Counted from the first letter of the stretch, positions 9,901-18,822 are shown. The stretch is DNA of 64,000 nucleotides from Algoriphagus aquimarinus (GCF_900112005.1 NZ_FOKK01000020.1:22641-86640); one strand, 5' to 3'. A program made the numbers and translations. Notes: a model not told the origin generated them from the letters alone.

Positions 9901-10036
9901 TCACCACTATCTGCGGTACATCGATCGGAGGCAAAAGCGAAATTGGCAGTGTACGTAAGACGATGAAGGCAAAAACCATCAGCGCCATAAAAGTCATAAA
10001 AACTGCAATCGGCCGGGCCAGTAAAAATCTAACCAT
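6992..10036 (-). CDS. RND efflux permease subunit (first of pair)
   Basis: The 1014-residue protein is of hydrophobe/amphiphile RND type. The start MVRFLLARPIAVFMTFMAL is the usual cytoplasmic stub plus TM1, followed by LPPIDVPQIVVKVSYPNASP, a classic start of the porter domain. TM4 contains LIDNAIIVLDN with D398, the likely proton-relay acid, and TM10 contains MVNDAILKID. The gene begins 3 bp after the adaptor gene and ends 1 bp before a second permease. The arrangement recalls heteromeric pumps with two different RND subunits such as MdtB/MdtC. No outer-membrane TolC-like gene is present in the operon, so the channel must be encoded elsewhere. Confidence 0.93.
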   Translation of the reverse strand: MVRFLLARPIAVFMTFMALMVFAFIVLRTLPISLLPPIDVPQIVVKVSYPNASPEAIEQNVLSPIREGLITLNGLEEMDSKAGSEVGTIRLTFDYRTKMELAYIDVNEKIDRLTNSLPEDLGRPEVIRINTSDIPVARVQVVPKEGADEVEVSLLAENVLKKRIEQLPGVSLVDINGKKERIITAKPNEEALAALGMTQQNVISAIQSGNRELGGISVKDGQFRYYLRLATRVDTPKDIESLPVAAPSGVVIPLGKLAEVNYETEETLGYHLFGTQESLVITVHKQASAKMNELIPELKKSLELFKEDYPLVEFELTQDQSNLLNAAISNLETSLLFGGVFAFAVLFLFMKDYRLPLIIGVSLPSSLLISFLIFYFFDLSINIISLSGLALGIGMLIDNAIIVLDNITRKRESGLPLFEACVEGVDEVMGALISSVLTTLAVFVPLVFLSGISGALFFDQAVAVTAILSVSLAVAFILLPMLYFLMFSRSKKAFDDGEGAFFTKVLGMYEFGYRKVSGNRKVAMLVFLLLIPLGLGISQLLETTGLPEIEKLDATLDVDWSEPISAAENKDRVVTLLKSLEGRYSQAEADVGVKQFLLFDGENSIQQSLLYFLFPTVEEKEAAIMELEATLKKNYPEASFTLGDAPNAFDQLFSSNMPFYEVRWKDLGAKEPVPEEKMDPWLSQFPTQEWERGPGLQKEASVVFTLRADKMATYQIPVSSIQDRIAMLFGSYPIADIRRFGEITPIRLKEPNARFEDILRNTRVIASDTTSYMLGEFVEYNYEDHYKYVTADKGGIYQSLNVTAENPDENASEYLRWGQEKNLGMTVVGQYFKDKENIRQLIGILLISVLLLYFILAAQFESFIQPLIVVFTLPLGIGGAFLVLLIFGASLNVMSAIGLVVMLGIMVNDAILKIDTINRLRVTYVESDTISAVEALEMALHKAGQIRLKPILMTSITTILALIPIVFSSGLGADLQRPLVFAVIGGLTIGTITALYFVPLAYWFTVSKKSLKAT

Positions 10037-10039
10037 GGC

Positions 10040-11110
10040 TTATTTTTTTATAATTTGAACCGGAGCCTGATGCGCAAGTTGAAGGTTATTGGTCGTGATT
10101 ACCGTACTGTTTTCCTCGATTCCATCAAGAATCTCCACTTCCTCCCCATTGTCTTTACCCACCTCCACGTAGTTCCATTTGGATTCCTTGTTTTCTATGG
10201 TAAATACCACAGCCCTGCCTGATCTATAGACCAGTGCATCTTTTGGTACAACCAAAGAATTATTTTGTGGAGCGCGGATAATAGCTCTGGCATTCATGCC
10301 CGGCAGCAAAGCTTTGTTGGCCGCAAGCGTAATCGAAACCTGCACCAGACCAGATTCATCTACTTTAGGATTGATACCAGTTACTCTTCCCTCTAATGCT
10401 GTTTGGGTATTTGAAATCGGATAAACTTCTGCTTTCTGATTAATAGATATAAAACTAATATCAGATTCAAGCACTTTTACTTTTAGGATAAACTGACTGG
10501 TCCCCAACACCTGACAAAGCACTTCATTGGAACCTACTAAACTTCCAGCTTTATATTTAAGATCGGCCACTTGACCGGAGATTGGCGCTTTTACTACACT
10601 TCTATCGAAACTCATCTGTGCTTCTCTCAACTCCACTTCGGCAAGGAAAACACCTGATTTTGCTTTGAGCTGCTCATCTACGACTCCCTTTTGCTCAGTT
10701 TTATCAGAAGCAAATAAGGTCTCAAAACCCAACTTGTCAGATTCATATACTGCATTGGCATTTCGAAGGGAGATTTTAGCTTTTTCTAGCCTAAACTCTG
10801 GCTCAGTAGGATCCAGCTTGGCAATGACATCACCTTTCTTGACGAACTGCCCTTCTCGGACATTTACTTCGAGGAGATAACCAGCCTGCTCAATCACAGC
10901 CAGAACTTCGGCTCCAGCTTCAAGTTTGCCAGTCGCTGGAATGAGATAATCGAAGCTTTTGCGCTCCGCAGTAGCGATATTCACTTCAGTGGCGGCAACT
11001 TCGTTTCGAAAGGATTCTGTGGGAGCTTCTTCGACCTTTTCCTTATCTTCTTTGCAGGCAGAAAATAGGACTATTAAAAAACCGAAAAGTATGAGAGGGA
11101 AGTTTTTCAT
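10040..11110 (-). CDS. RND efflux periplasmic adaptor (membrane fusion protein)
   Basis: The protein has 356 residues and a lipoprotein signal ending in FSAC (Cys19), so it is lipid-anchored in the periplasm. It shows the standard adaptor order: a biotinyl-lipoyl half-motif (around LEVNVREGQFVKKGDVIAKL), a short alpha-helical hairpin (about residues 100-160), the second lipoyl half (VKAPISGQVADLKYKAGSLV), a beta-barrel and a membrane-proximal domain. It is the first gene of a three-gene operon with two RND permeases, with only 3 bp to the next gene. Its job would be to bridge the permeases to an outer-membrane channel. The family assignment is secure; the substrate is not known. Confidence 0.92.
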   Translation of the reverse strand: MKNFPLILFGFLIVLFSACKEDKEKVEEAPTESFRNEVAATEVNIATAERKSFDYLIPATGKLEAGAEVLAVIEQAGYLLEVNVREGQFVKKGDVIAKLDPTEPEFRLEKAKISLRNANAVYESDKLGFETLFASDKTEQKGVVDEQLKAKSGVFLAEVELREAQMSFDRSVVKAPISGQVADLKYKAGSLVGSNEVLCQVLGTSQFILKVKVLESDISFISINQKAEVYPISNTQTALEGRVTGINPKVDESGLVQVSITLAANKALLPGMNARAIIRAPQNNSLVVPKDALVYRSGRAVVFTIENKESKWNYVEVGKDNGEEVEILDGIEENSTVITTNNLQLAHQAPVQIIKK

Positions 11111-11191
11111 TTAAATAGTAGTTTCAGGTAATAAGAAACTAACTAATTATTCAATCTCAAAGTCTTTATTGTAGAAAGGATGTTAATGATT

Positions 11192-11686
11192 CTAAAAATC
11201 AGGAATTGACTTGTCAATTTTCACAAATGGAGGATTAATAGCATCATCCACAGGACGTAAACGCATAGTTATTGGAGGTGTATCTCCAAAGTATTCAATA
11301 AGTCGGTCTATCTCTGCTAGATTCTCAACCTCGATACGTACTGAGGCAATTCCATCATGAAGAAGGCCTAATTGAGTACCTGCAGCTCTAGATAAATCTA
11401 CTACCCTCCTGGAGTTTTTCGGAAGTCTATCATTGATCCTCACCCATACAAATTCGCCTGTGTCAGGTCTTGTAACCTTGATTCGAGTATCAAAGGGTAA
11501 CGTCTTGTGAGCCGCAGTTAAGCTGTCCATGTGAAAAACCTCTCCATTTGAAGTCTTTCTCAAATGAAATCTGCGTCCATAAAAACTGGCCGTACCTTCC
11601 TGAATCAGCAAAGCATCTACAGCCATCTCAGGCTGTGCATACTCTGGAATGAGTGCAGCAACTAAAATAAGAAACCAATTCCACAT
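11192..11686 (-). CDS. RlpA-like double-psi beta-barrel protein
   Basis: The core TASFYGRRFHLRKTSNGEVF, followed by AAHKTLPFDTRIKV and VRINDRLP, is the signature of the RlpA double-psi beta-barrel fold, with the conserved D of the NDRGP-like motif present as NDRLP. Many RlpA proteins are lytic transglycosylases or peptidoglycan binders. The start is uncertain: ATG at 11686 gives MWNWFLILVAAL, a plausible signal peptide lacking a basic n-region, while ATG at 11749 adds 21 residues. The barrel lies about 28 residues after the chosen start and is followed by a short tail with no SPOR domain. It is divergent from sbcD and 81 bp upstream of the efflux operon. Confidence 0.82.
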   Translation of the reverse strand: MWNWFLILVAALIPEYAQPEMAVDALLIQEGTASFYGRRFHLRKTSNGEVFHMDSLTAAHKTLPFDTRIKVTRPDTGEFVWVRINDRLPKNSRRVVDLSRAAGTQLGLLHDGIASVRIEVENLAEIDRLIEYFGDTPPITMRLRPVDDAINPPFVKIDKSIPDF

Positions 11687-11971
11687 AGGGTGATATGAAT
11701 TATCGCCTGCCTTTTCAATAAAGATGCCAATTAATGTCATTTGTATCAAATGGCTTGCAGTAAGTGCTTCACTGAAGTAACTTAGTTAATCACTTATATA
11801 ATTATCCGAAATGGTGCCATTAACCATCATTTCTTTGATTTACCGGACGGAAGACCGCAGACGAGTGACCGAAGTAGCGACAATATTAGTTTTAAACATC
11901 GTTGACGTCACTTTTTGTCTTTTACTAGTTCCATTTCAGATATACTTATTAATTCTTTTTTGATGAAAAGC

Positions 11972-13201
11972 ATGTTCAAAATCCTCCATACAGCAGATTG
12001 GCATTTGGGAAAAAGACTACAGGAATTCTCCAGGCTTGAGGAGCAAAAACTAGTTTTGGAAGAAATCAGAACAATAGCTGATCGGGAAAATGTAGATTTG
12101 ATTCTACTGGCTGGAGATATCTTTGACACCTTCAATCCCAGCCATGAAGCGGTGGAATTGCTCTACAAATCACTTCGAAGACTGACGAATGGAGGAAAAC
12201 GGCCGATTATCGCCATCTCAGGAAACCATGACAGTACGCAGTTTGTCGAAGCTCCAGATCCTCTGGCTCGTGAGATGGGTATTTTTTTCTATGGAAAATA
12301 TGACACAGTCATCCCAACTGGAAAACTTGATAATGGCATAGAAATCACACAAGCTGCAGAAGGTTTTGTGGAAATGAAACTGCCCAAATTTGATTTTCCA
12401 GTTCGAATTATCTTGGCTCCATACGCCAATGAGGTATCGATGAAAACATACCTAGGCGAAGGAGATCGTGAGGAGGAATTCCGCAACTTGATGGAAGAAA
12501 ATTGGAAGAAAATCGCAGATCAGTATTGCGATGAGCAAGGCGTTAATCTTTTCGCAGGACATTTTTTCTTTATGAAAGAAGGAGAAAAACCGGAAGCCGA
12601 GCCAGAATCTGAGCGACCGATTCTCCATGTGGGCGGAACCCAAGCACTATACACCAGAAATATCCCAGCGCAAACCCAGTACGCAGCATTGGGACATTTG
12701 CATCGCTATCACGCTGTCGGACACGAGCATTGCCCAGTAGTGTATTCAAGTTCTCCTCTCGCATACTCCTTCAGCGAAGCCGAACAGCAAAAGCAAGTAG
12801 TGATCATCGAAGCAGAACCGGGGAAGCCTGTAAGCTATAGTCCAATTGGATTGGCCGAAGGAAGACCGCTGTATCGTAAAACATTCGATAATCTTCCTGA
12901 AACTTTAGCCTGGCTAGAAGAGAATCCTTATTGCTTTGTGGAATTGACCTACATCACCGAAAGCTCCATCGAAGCAGCAACCCGAAAAGCAATCATAAAA
13001 GGACACGATGGAATTGTGAATTTGATTCCGCAGATCAAAAACCCTTTGGGCAGGGAAAATCAAAATCTGAAGGTGGAAGATCTGGGAAAAGACATGGAAA
13101 GTTTATTCAAGCTTTTCTACCAAAGTGACAAGGGTCAAGAGCCCAACGAAGAATTACTTACCATCTTCAAAGAAGTCATCAGCCAAAACGACCAAGCATG
13201 A
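11972..13201 (+). CDS. sbcD: Exonuclease subunit SbcD
   Basis: This is the Mre11-type metallophosphoesterase of the SbcCD complex, which opens DNA hairpins and trims blocked ends. Counting from the ATG at 11972, the metal-binding motifs are H6-T-A-D9-W-H11, G48-D49-I-F-D and G84-N-H-D87, followed later by GHLHRYH. The motif order and spacing match SbcD. ATG at 11963 gives three more residues and is an equal candidate; the longer upstream frame lacks similarity to the family. The gene overlaps sbcC by 4 bp (ATGA), which indicates translational coupling. The C-terminal capping region (about residues 270-400) is present, so the gene looks intact. Confidence 0.95.
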   Translation: MFKILHTADWHLGKRLQEFSRLEEQKLVLEEIRTIADRENVDLILLAGDIFDTFNPSHEAVELLYKSLRRLTNGGKRPIIAISGNHDSTQFVEAPDPLAREMGIFFYGKYDTVIPTGKLDNGIEITQAAEGFVEMKLPKFDFPVRIILAPYANEVSMKTYLGEGDREEEFRNLMEENWKKIADQYCDEQGVNLFAGHFFFMKEGEKPEAEPESERPILHVGGTQALYTRNIPAQTQYAALGHLHRYHAVGHEHCPVVYSSSPLAYSFSEAEQQKQVVIIEAEPGKPVSYSPIGLAEGRPLYRKTFDNLPETLAWLEENPYCFVELTYITESSIEAATRKAIIKGHDGIVNLIPQIKNPLGRENQNLKVEDLGKDMESLFKLFYQSDKGQEPNEELLTIFKEVISQNDQA

Positions 13202-16200
13202 TTCCTATTAAACTCGACATACAGGGATTGTATTCCTACAAAGAGAAACAGACAATAGAATTTGACAAGCTCACAGCTGCTGGATTATTTGGAATTTTCG
13301 GCGCAGTAGGAAGCGGTAAATCTTCCATTTTGGAAGCTGTGTTGTTAGCGCTATATGGTAGCACTGAACGCCTGTCCGATCGGGGAGAAAAGAACAGTAT
13401 GGTCAATCTTCAGAGTGATCTACTGCTTCTGAATTTTGAATTCAGCTCAGGTAAAAATAATGCTAAAACCTATTTGGCTCGTTATTCAGCGAAGAGAAAT
13501 TCGAAGAATTTCGATGACATCAAACCTGCAGAACATACTTTTTATGAAAAAGTAGATGGAAACTGGGAACCTATATTTGCGAGAGCTGAGGAGATCGTTG
13601 GCATGCGAAAGGAGCACTTCAAGCAGACGGTGATCATTCCACAGGGGAAATTCCGTGAGTTCATCGATCAAAAGCCCATCGATCAGGCGAAGATGATGAA
13701 GGAGCTTTTTGGTTTGGAGCGATTTGATCTATCTTTTAAAACAGGTCTACTTCTAAAAACTCTCAAAGAGCAGAAAATCCGCCTAGAAACTCAATTGCAA
13801 GGACTGGAGGAATACTCATTAGATATTCTCACTGAAAAGAAGAGTCAATTCGCTGAAATACAAACTCAGGCTACCGAAGCCTCGCTAAAACTAACATATG
13901 TAGAAAATGAAGTCAGATTACTAGAAAATCTAAGAGCAAAAAATCAGCAATTATTAAAGTTCAGAGCCGAACAAGAAAATCTTGTATCACTACGCCCTGA
14001 GATAGAAAAACAGCGTCAGCTCCATTCAGAATTCATCACTGCCAAAACCTATCTTCGACCAATTTGGGAAAATATTGAGGACACTAAAGCGTCTTTGGAG
14101 CAATTTAAAGTAAGTGTGATTGATTGTGAGCGCTTCAAAATTACGTTTGCCAAAGAAGTAGCGGAGCTTGAAGAGCAAGAAGCCGATCTAAAAGCGAAAA
14201 ACAAGGAAAGACCGCAACGAGAGGGTAAAATCCGTGACTTGAAAAAAGTCATAGAAATTCAAACCCTAGAAACGCAGCGCGAGCATGCAAATGCTATACT
14301 GCTCAATTTGCAACCAACAATAGAAAGCAAAAAACAAGCTCAGAAGGCATTAGAAACAAAAATCGCGGAGCTAGAAAGCGAAGCTGAAAAGATCAGTGCA
14401 ACAGATAGCTCCGTCTTAGCCAATCTGATGAGTTCGGCAAAAGACTGGAAGCAGGCAGAAAATCAATTGAGTAAAATTCAATTGGAATCAAATGAAATAA
14501 CTCAGGAAATTGAAACTTTCAAAAGGCAACTAGCTTCTCTGAAAATCAGTATTCCTGCTAATGAAAGTTCGTTCGAAACATGGTTGATTACTCAGAAAAC
14601 AACTATTCTAGAACTAGAGAAACAGCGTGATCTCTTGATGCAAAAGCAGGGACTTGCCGCCCATGTTCATTTGCTTCACAATGGAGAGGCATGTCCACTT
14701 TGCGGAGCGCTAGAACATCCCAATCCGCTTGAAGGAAATGATCAAAGCGGCTTAGCACAAAAAGATCTTCAAATAGGACAAGCCAAGCTACTCCTAGAAC
14801 AGATTCATACGTCAAAATCCAACTACAGTGAAGTGGCCTTTCAGCTAGAAAATCATCAAAAAGGCGCTAGTATCAAAGGCATTGAACTCCAAGAAACAGA
14901 GCAAAACCTCAGCTCCATAAAAAGTAGCTTAGCGCAAATTGGAATTGAGGGGCATGAAGAGCTTTTAGCCAAAATACAGGCGATAGAGCATAGCTCTCAA
15001 ACTCGAGAAAAATTGCTTCAAGAAGTAAAATCACTTCGTAAAAACTGGGATTCTGAGCGCATCCTAATTGATCAATCCGAAAAAGAATTGCAACAAGCAC
15101 AATTAAAGCTGCAATCTGTGCAGTCCAACATTTCCTCCAAAAAAGAAGAAATCAGAGACATGGCTTTCTGCAAGCAATTTTTCGCTAGAGAAACAAATCA
15201 AATCCAAACTGCTATAGATAAGGTTGAAAAAGATATCGAAGAGGCACTTCAACTACTTGAGGGAAAACAGAAACACTTACGGGAGAAACGCAGTGTGACA
15301 GATAAGAATTTAGCTGATCTGATCAATTTCACGCACCTTCGTGATCAAAGTTCTACCAAGCTAGAAAAGCTAAAATCAGATTTTGAAGGGTTGAAACTTC
15401 AGTATGGATTCACGGATGAGGAGCGTTTGATCCACTTGTTCCAACACTCGATTGATGCTGAGAAAGTAGCTCGTGAGATCACTCAGTTCGACCAGAAACT
15501 CGCCATTGCTGAGAATAGAATTCAGGAACTGGAAGCTGAAGAAGGAGTCGTTGCTTATCAGGAAGAAGCGTTCCAAGAACTTACCAGTTCATTCCAAAAC
15601 TTAAAAATCAATGCTGAGTCCTTTCAAAAACAAGTGCTTTTACTTGATAAAGAGATTCAAGAAACCACCAGAAAACTAGACGAAAAAAAGGTTCATCAGG
15701 CAGACTTCGCCAAACTGGAAATCAGAGAAAGCTATCTCAAAGAGCTGGACAATATGTTCCGAGGTAGTGGTTTTGTGAAGTTCGTGAGTTCCATTTACCT
15801 CAAGGAACTATGCAACACAGCCAATGTGCGTTTTATGAAGCTCTGCAAAAACCAACTGAGTTTAGACATCGATGACAATAATACTTTCTGGGTGATTGAT
15901 TACCTGAATGGCGGTAAGAAGAGACTACTTAAAACACTCTCAGGCGGACAGACTTTCCAGGCTTCACTTTGTCTTGCTTTGGCACTTGCTGAGAAAGTAA
16001 AAGCCCTCAACCAAGCAGATCAAAGTTTCTTCTTTATGGATGAAGGCTTTGGAGCTTTGGATAAGAATGCGCTTAGGGTGGTCTTTGAAACACTCAAGTC
16101 ACTTCGCCATGAAAATCGTATCGTCGGGATCATCAGTCATGTGGAAGATCTGCAGCAGGAAATCGGAGTCTTCGCGAATATAGAACTCGATCCAGAACGA

Positions 16201-16227
16201 GGATCTCAGGTGAGTTATTCCTATTAG
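13198..16227 (+). CDS. sbcC: Exonuclease subunit SbcC (Rad50-type ATPase)
   Basis: The 1009-residue SMC-like ATPase partners SbcD. The Walker A motif GAVGSGKS is at residues 35-42. A long coiled coil occupies about residues 170-480 and 520-830. The zinc hook CPLC is at residues 499-502. The ABC signature LSGGQ is at 914-918, followed by Walker B in FFFMDEGFGALD and the switch His in ISHVEDL. This is the complete Rad50 architecture at the usual length. The start codon overlaps the sbcD stop codon. The complex resects or cleaves hairpins, which matters here because the window contains several strong palindromes. That link is only an inference. Confidence 0.96.
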   Translation: MIPIKLDIQGLYSYKEKQTIEFDKLTAAGLFGIFGAVGSGKSSILEAVLLALYGSTERLSDRGEKNSMVNLQSDLLLLNFEFSSGKNNAKTYLARYSAKRNSKNFDDIKPAEHTFYEKVDGNWEPIFARAEEIVGMRKEHFKQTVIIPQGKFREFIDQKPIDQAKMMKELFGLERFDLSFKTGLLLKTLKEQKIRLETQLQGLEEYSLDILTEKKSQFAEIQTQATEASLKLTYVENEVRLLENLRAKNQQLLKFRAEQENLVSLRPEIEKQRQLHSEFITAKTYLRPIWENIEDTKASLEQFKVSVIDCERFKITFAKEVAELEEQEADLKAKNKERPQREGKIRDLKKVIEIQTLETQREHANAILLNLQPTIESKKQAQKALETKIAELESEAEKISATDSSVLANLMSSAKDWKQAENQLSKIQLESNEITQEIETFKRQLASLKISIPANESSFETWLITQKTTILELEKQRDLLMQKQGLAAHVHLLHNGEACPLCGALEHPNPLEGNDQSGLAQKDLQIGQAKLLLEQIHTSKSNYSEVAFQLENHQKGASIKGIELQETEQNLSSIKSSLAQIGIEGHEELLAKIQAIEHSSQTREKLLQEVKSLRKNWDSERILIDQSEKELQQAQLKLQSVQSNISSKKEEIRDMAFCKQFFARETNQIQTAIDKVEKDIEEALQLLEGKQKHLREKRSVTDKNLADLINFTHLRDQSSTKLEKLKSDFEGLKLQYGFTDEERLIHLFQHSIDAEKVAREITQFDQKLAIAENRIQELEAEEGVVAYQEEAFQELTSSFQNLKINAESFQKQVLLLDKEIQETTRKLDEKKVHQADFAKLEIRESYLKELDNMFRGSGFVKFVSSIYLKELCNTANVRFMKLCKNQLSLDIDDNNTFWVIDYLNGGKKRLLKTLSGGQTFQASLCLALALAEKVKALNQADQSFFFMDEGFGALDKNALRVVFETLKSLRHENRIVGIISHVEDLQQEIGVFANIELDPERGSQVSYSY

Positions 16228-16574
16228 ATATATTTTTCTTAGTGTACTTCGTAAAATCACTTAGTACATTGAGCAATATATTTAACAGCACATCTAATTA
16301 CTGATTATCAGTGAATTATAAAATAATTATTAATAAAAAAACAGGACAAAATAGAGTGATATATAGGCAGTTGAAAGTCTTTTTAACTCAAAGGAGTGTG
16401 AAAGATTAATTTAAACCAATTTTTGAAATCAACTTTCACAACCCTCGATGGAAAGATAGTTTAAGTCCAGCTTCCTGAGAAGTTGTTCAGCTGTGTCCTC
16501 CGAGTAAATTCTGTGAACTTTGCGGTAAAAATTAAACAAAAAATCAAGATTGATTCTTATGCCGTTAATTTTCG
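16228..16574. other. AT-rich intergenic stretch without a recognisable gene
   Basis: It separates plus-strand sbcC from a convergent minus-strand gene. Just past sbcC, TGTACT and AGTACA (about 16244-16273) could pair as a weak hairpin. No credible ORF, RNA gene or repeat was found in the rest. Confidence 0.5.
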
Positions 16575-16612
16575 AGCAAAAAAAATCCTCTGACAAACTG
16601 CCAGAGGATTTT
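16575..16612 (-). terminator. Intrinsic terminator after the esterase gene
   Basis: On the minus strand the stem AAAATCCTCTG/CAGAGGATTTT (16582-16592 with 16602-16612, 9-nt loop) is followed by a run of T. It lies 20 bp past the stop codon of the esterase gene. Confidence 0.8.
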
Positions 16613-16631
16613 CGTAAGTAAGAAAACCTAT

Positions 16632-17240
16632 TTACAATATATTTCCATTTACCCAATCAATCTCCTCCTTGCGGATGGTATGATTTGAGTCCTTGAATAT
16701 TGACAATTTCACTTTTGCACCCATCCTGCTCAGTAGGGTTTCTGATTCTTTAATTCTAGAAAGTGGTACATGAACGTCTTTTTCACTACTTCCAATAAAA
16801 ACAGGTGTACCCTCAAAAGCACCGGAATACTTCTCTTCCAGAATCTTCTCACCAATTAGACCACCAGTAAAGGCTATAACACCTGCTAGCTTTTGGGCAT
16901 TTTGCGCCGCAAATTCAAGACTCAGACAAGCTCCTTGAGAAAAGCCAATGAACACCACATTTTCTGGAGAAATACCTGCTTCTATCACTTGATTCCATAC
17001 TACTCTGATCGTTTCTAAGGATTTAGCTAAAGCAGATTGATTTGCAGAATCCGGAGCCATAAAGCTATAAGGATACCAAGAGCCACCTTCAGCTTCTGGT
17101 GCCAATAGCGCATAATCATCTAAGGAAAGGTATTGTGAAAGTGAAAGAATACTCTCTGCACTTGCACCTCTTCCATGAATGAGAATTGCAGCTTTTTTAG
17201 TCTCAGACAAGGGTAAGCCTGCTGTTTTTATCTTAGTCAT
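16632..17240 (-). CDS. Alpha/beta hydrolase, phospholipase/carboxylesterase-like
   Basis: The protein has about 202 residues when started at the ATG at 17240, which overlaps the upstream stop as ATGACTAA. An upstream ATG at 17252 is also possible. The serine-hydrolase triad is visible: nucleophile Ser101 in GFSQG, Asp155 in SSEKDVHVP and His187 in DSNHTI. The HGRGA motif near the N-terminus forms the oxyanion region. Small esterases of this class sit beside ring-cleaving dioxygenase-like glyoxalase genes in several bacteria, such as mhqD with mhqO/mhqA in Bacillus, and the same pairing occurs here. A role in quinone or electrophile detoxification is therefore inferred from context. No signal peptide is present, so it should be cytoplasmic. 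Confidence 0.87.
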   Translation of the reverse strand: MTKIKTAGLPLSETKKAAILIHGRGASAESILSLSQYLSLDDYALLAPEAEGGSWYPYSFMAPDSANQSALAKSLETIRVVWNQVIEAGISPENVVFIGFSQGACLSLEFAAQNAQKLAGVIAFTGGLIGEKILEEKYSGAFEGTPVFIGSSEKDVHVPLSRIKESETLLSRMGAKVKLSIFKDSNHTIRKEEIDWVNGNIL

Positions 17241-18183
17241 AATCTTCAACATTTAACTTAACTGGCGCTAAACTCTCTTCTAGTTTTGCACGATTAGGTT
17301 CAGCCCATTTTGGCAATTTGATCAATTCACCTAAATGAGCTTCATCCTCATCAATCGCAAATCCTGGTTCATCGGTAGCCACTTCGAACAAAACTCCTCC
17401 CGGTTCACGGAAATAAATCGACGTAAAGTAGTTTCTATCCTTTACCTCTGTGACTTGATAGCCATTTCGCATCAAGATCTCCTGAACCTGAAGTTGCGAG
17501 GCAGCATTCTCTGTTCTGAAGGCAATGTGATGAACTGTCCCAGCACTTTGCAGACCACGGTTTCCAGATTTATCGATCACGATATCTACGATATCGCCAG
17601 GCTTCCCAGCTGTACCGTATCGGAATCTTCCATTTTCCTCTCCTATGAAATGATAGTCCATATGCTCAGTAAGCAATTTTTCAGTCAAATCCTTAGCTCG
17701 TAAGCTCAAGGTAGCTCCATAGAATCCTTTGATAGAATGCTCTATTGGCACTTGGCCATAAGACCAACCTGTTCTGTCATCCTGATCATTGGCTACCAAT
17801 TCTATCCCCATACTATCGTGGTCTTCGAATCTGATCAACTGAGCACCAAATCTCGTCAGGATATCAGAGACTGGTATTCCATATTTTTTCAATCGATCTA
17901 TCCAATAATCCAATGATCCCGCCGGAACAGAAAAGGCTGTGTAAGTAACCTCACCAGCTCCTTTGGTTCCTTTACGGGCGCCAGTAAATGGGAACGTGGT
18001 AAACACTGTTCCTGGCCGTCCCAACTCATCTCCAAAATAGAAATGATAAACACCAGGCGCATCGAAATTGATTGTCTTCTTCACCAGTCTCAATCCAAGG
18101 ATCCCGGTGTAGAAATCTATATTTGCTTGAGGGTTTCCAGCTATCGCAGTGATATGATGGATTCCAGTGATTAATGGTTTCAT
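17233..18183 (-). CDS. VOC-family ring-cleaving dioxygenase (MhqO/MhqA-like)
   Basis: The protein has 316 residues and two glyoxalase/extradiol-dioxygenase (VOC) halves. The first half starts with ITGIHHITAIAG (His9/His10), and the second contains GTVHHIAFR (His218/219) and GVLFEVAT with Glu267. These supply the usual 2-His-1-carboxylate metal site. Proteins of this type are annotated as hydroquinone-specific or ring-cleaving dioxygenases. The gene is translationally coupled to the downstream esterase, and a YceI and a MarR gene lie just upstream. That set resembles the Bacillus MhqR regulon, although the substrate here is not established. Confidence 0.88.
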   Translation of the reverse strand: MKPLITGIHHITAIAGNPQANIDFYTGILGLRLVKKTINFDAPGVYHFYFGDELGRPGTVFTTFPFTGARKGTKGAGEVTYTAFSVPAGSLDYWIDRLKKYGIPVSDILTRFGAQLIRFEDHDSMGIELVANDQDDRTGWSYGQVPIEHSIKGFYGATLSLRAKDLTEKLLTEHMDYHFIGEENGRFRYGTAGKPGDIVDIVIDKSGNRGLQSAGTVHHIAFRTENAASQLQVQEILMRNGYQVTEVKDRNYFTSIYFREPGGVLFEVATDEPGFAIDEDEAHLGELIKLPKWAEPNRAKLEESLAPVKLNVEDYD

Positions 18184-18252
18184 GGTATGTAGGGAAAATG
18201 TTAAATGTAATTTAAAACCTTCGAGATCTAAACGACTTTAATGAGACCTTAG

Positions 18253-18283
18253 AATCCCGACAGCCTATATAGCCATCGGGAAT
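18253..18283 (-). terminator. Weak hairpin after yceI
   Basis: AATCCCGA (18253-18260) pairs with TCGGGAATT (18275-18283) with one bulged base. There is no clear U-run, so it may be a terminator or only a transcript-end hairpin between yceI and the dioxygenase gene. Confidence 0.45.
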
Positions 18284-18294
18284 TTCTATTCTGA

Positions 18295-18822
18295 TTAAGC
18301 CTGCTTTACAAGCTGAATATTCAATATCAAGCGAACTTGATCACTAACTACTATGCTTCCAGCTTCAGTCACTGCTGACCAAGAAAGACCGAAATCTTTT
18401 CTGTTGATTTTACCTTCGATTTCAAAACCAGCTTTGGTTTGTCCGTAAGGATCACCTGCAACTCCTCCGAAATCAACATTGAATTCAACATTTTTTGTAG
18501 TTTCTCTTAATGTCAAATCACCAACTAACTTGTAATCACTACCGTCCTTTGTGATTTTACCTGAGAAAGTCAATTTAGGATGATTCTCTGCATCAAAGAA
18601 ATCAGCAGACTTCAAATGATTGTCTCTATCTTTTTGATTAGTGTCTATACTGCTAATAGCGGAGGAGAAAGAAACACTTGCTCCTTCGAAATCATCAGAA
18701 GAACTTTCTGCAGCTCCTTCGAATTCTCTGAAATAACCTGTCACTGTAGAAATCACTAAGTGTTTTACTTTAAAAGACACTTCAGAGTGTGTAGGGTCGA
18801 TAATCCATTTTGTAGTACTCAT
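18295..18822 (-). CDS. YceI family lipid-binding protein
   Basis: The protein has 175 residues. The opening WIIDPTHSEVSFKVKHLVIS and the later ENHPKLTFSGKITK and GEIEGKINRKDFGL-type motifs are characteristic of the YceI lipocalin-like barrel, which binds isoprenoid-like lipids. There is no signal peptide, unlike E. coli YceI, so a cytoplasmic location is likely. The gene directly follows the MarR regulator gene on the same strand, with 73 bp between them. That spacer contains a near copy of the palindrome found upstream of marR, so it is probably under the control of that regulator. Confidence 0.93.
   Translation of the reverse strand: MSTTKWIIDPTHSEVSFKVKHLVISTVTGYFREFEGAAESSSDDFEGASVSFSSAISSIDTNQKDRDNHLKSADFFDAENHPKLTFSGKITKDGSDYKLVGDLTLRETTKNVEFNVDFGGVAGDPYGQTKAGFEIEGKINRKDFGLSWSAVTEAGSIVVSDQVRLILNIQLVKQA

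Noticed and set aside
11826..11890. Purine-rich GGAAGACCGCAGACGAGTGACCGAAGTAG sequence resembling 48180-48215 as a regulatory repeat
   Set aside because: The resemblance is partial and of low complexity; similar runs are frequent, so a specific function is not supported.
16429..16656. 75-codon minus-strand frame downstream of the esterase gene
   Set aside because: It runs through the esterase terminator hairpin and has no similarity or signal; it is likely chance.
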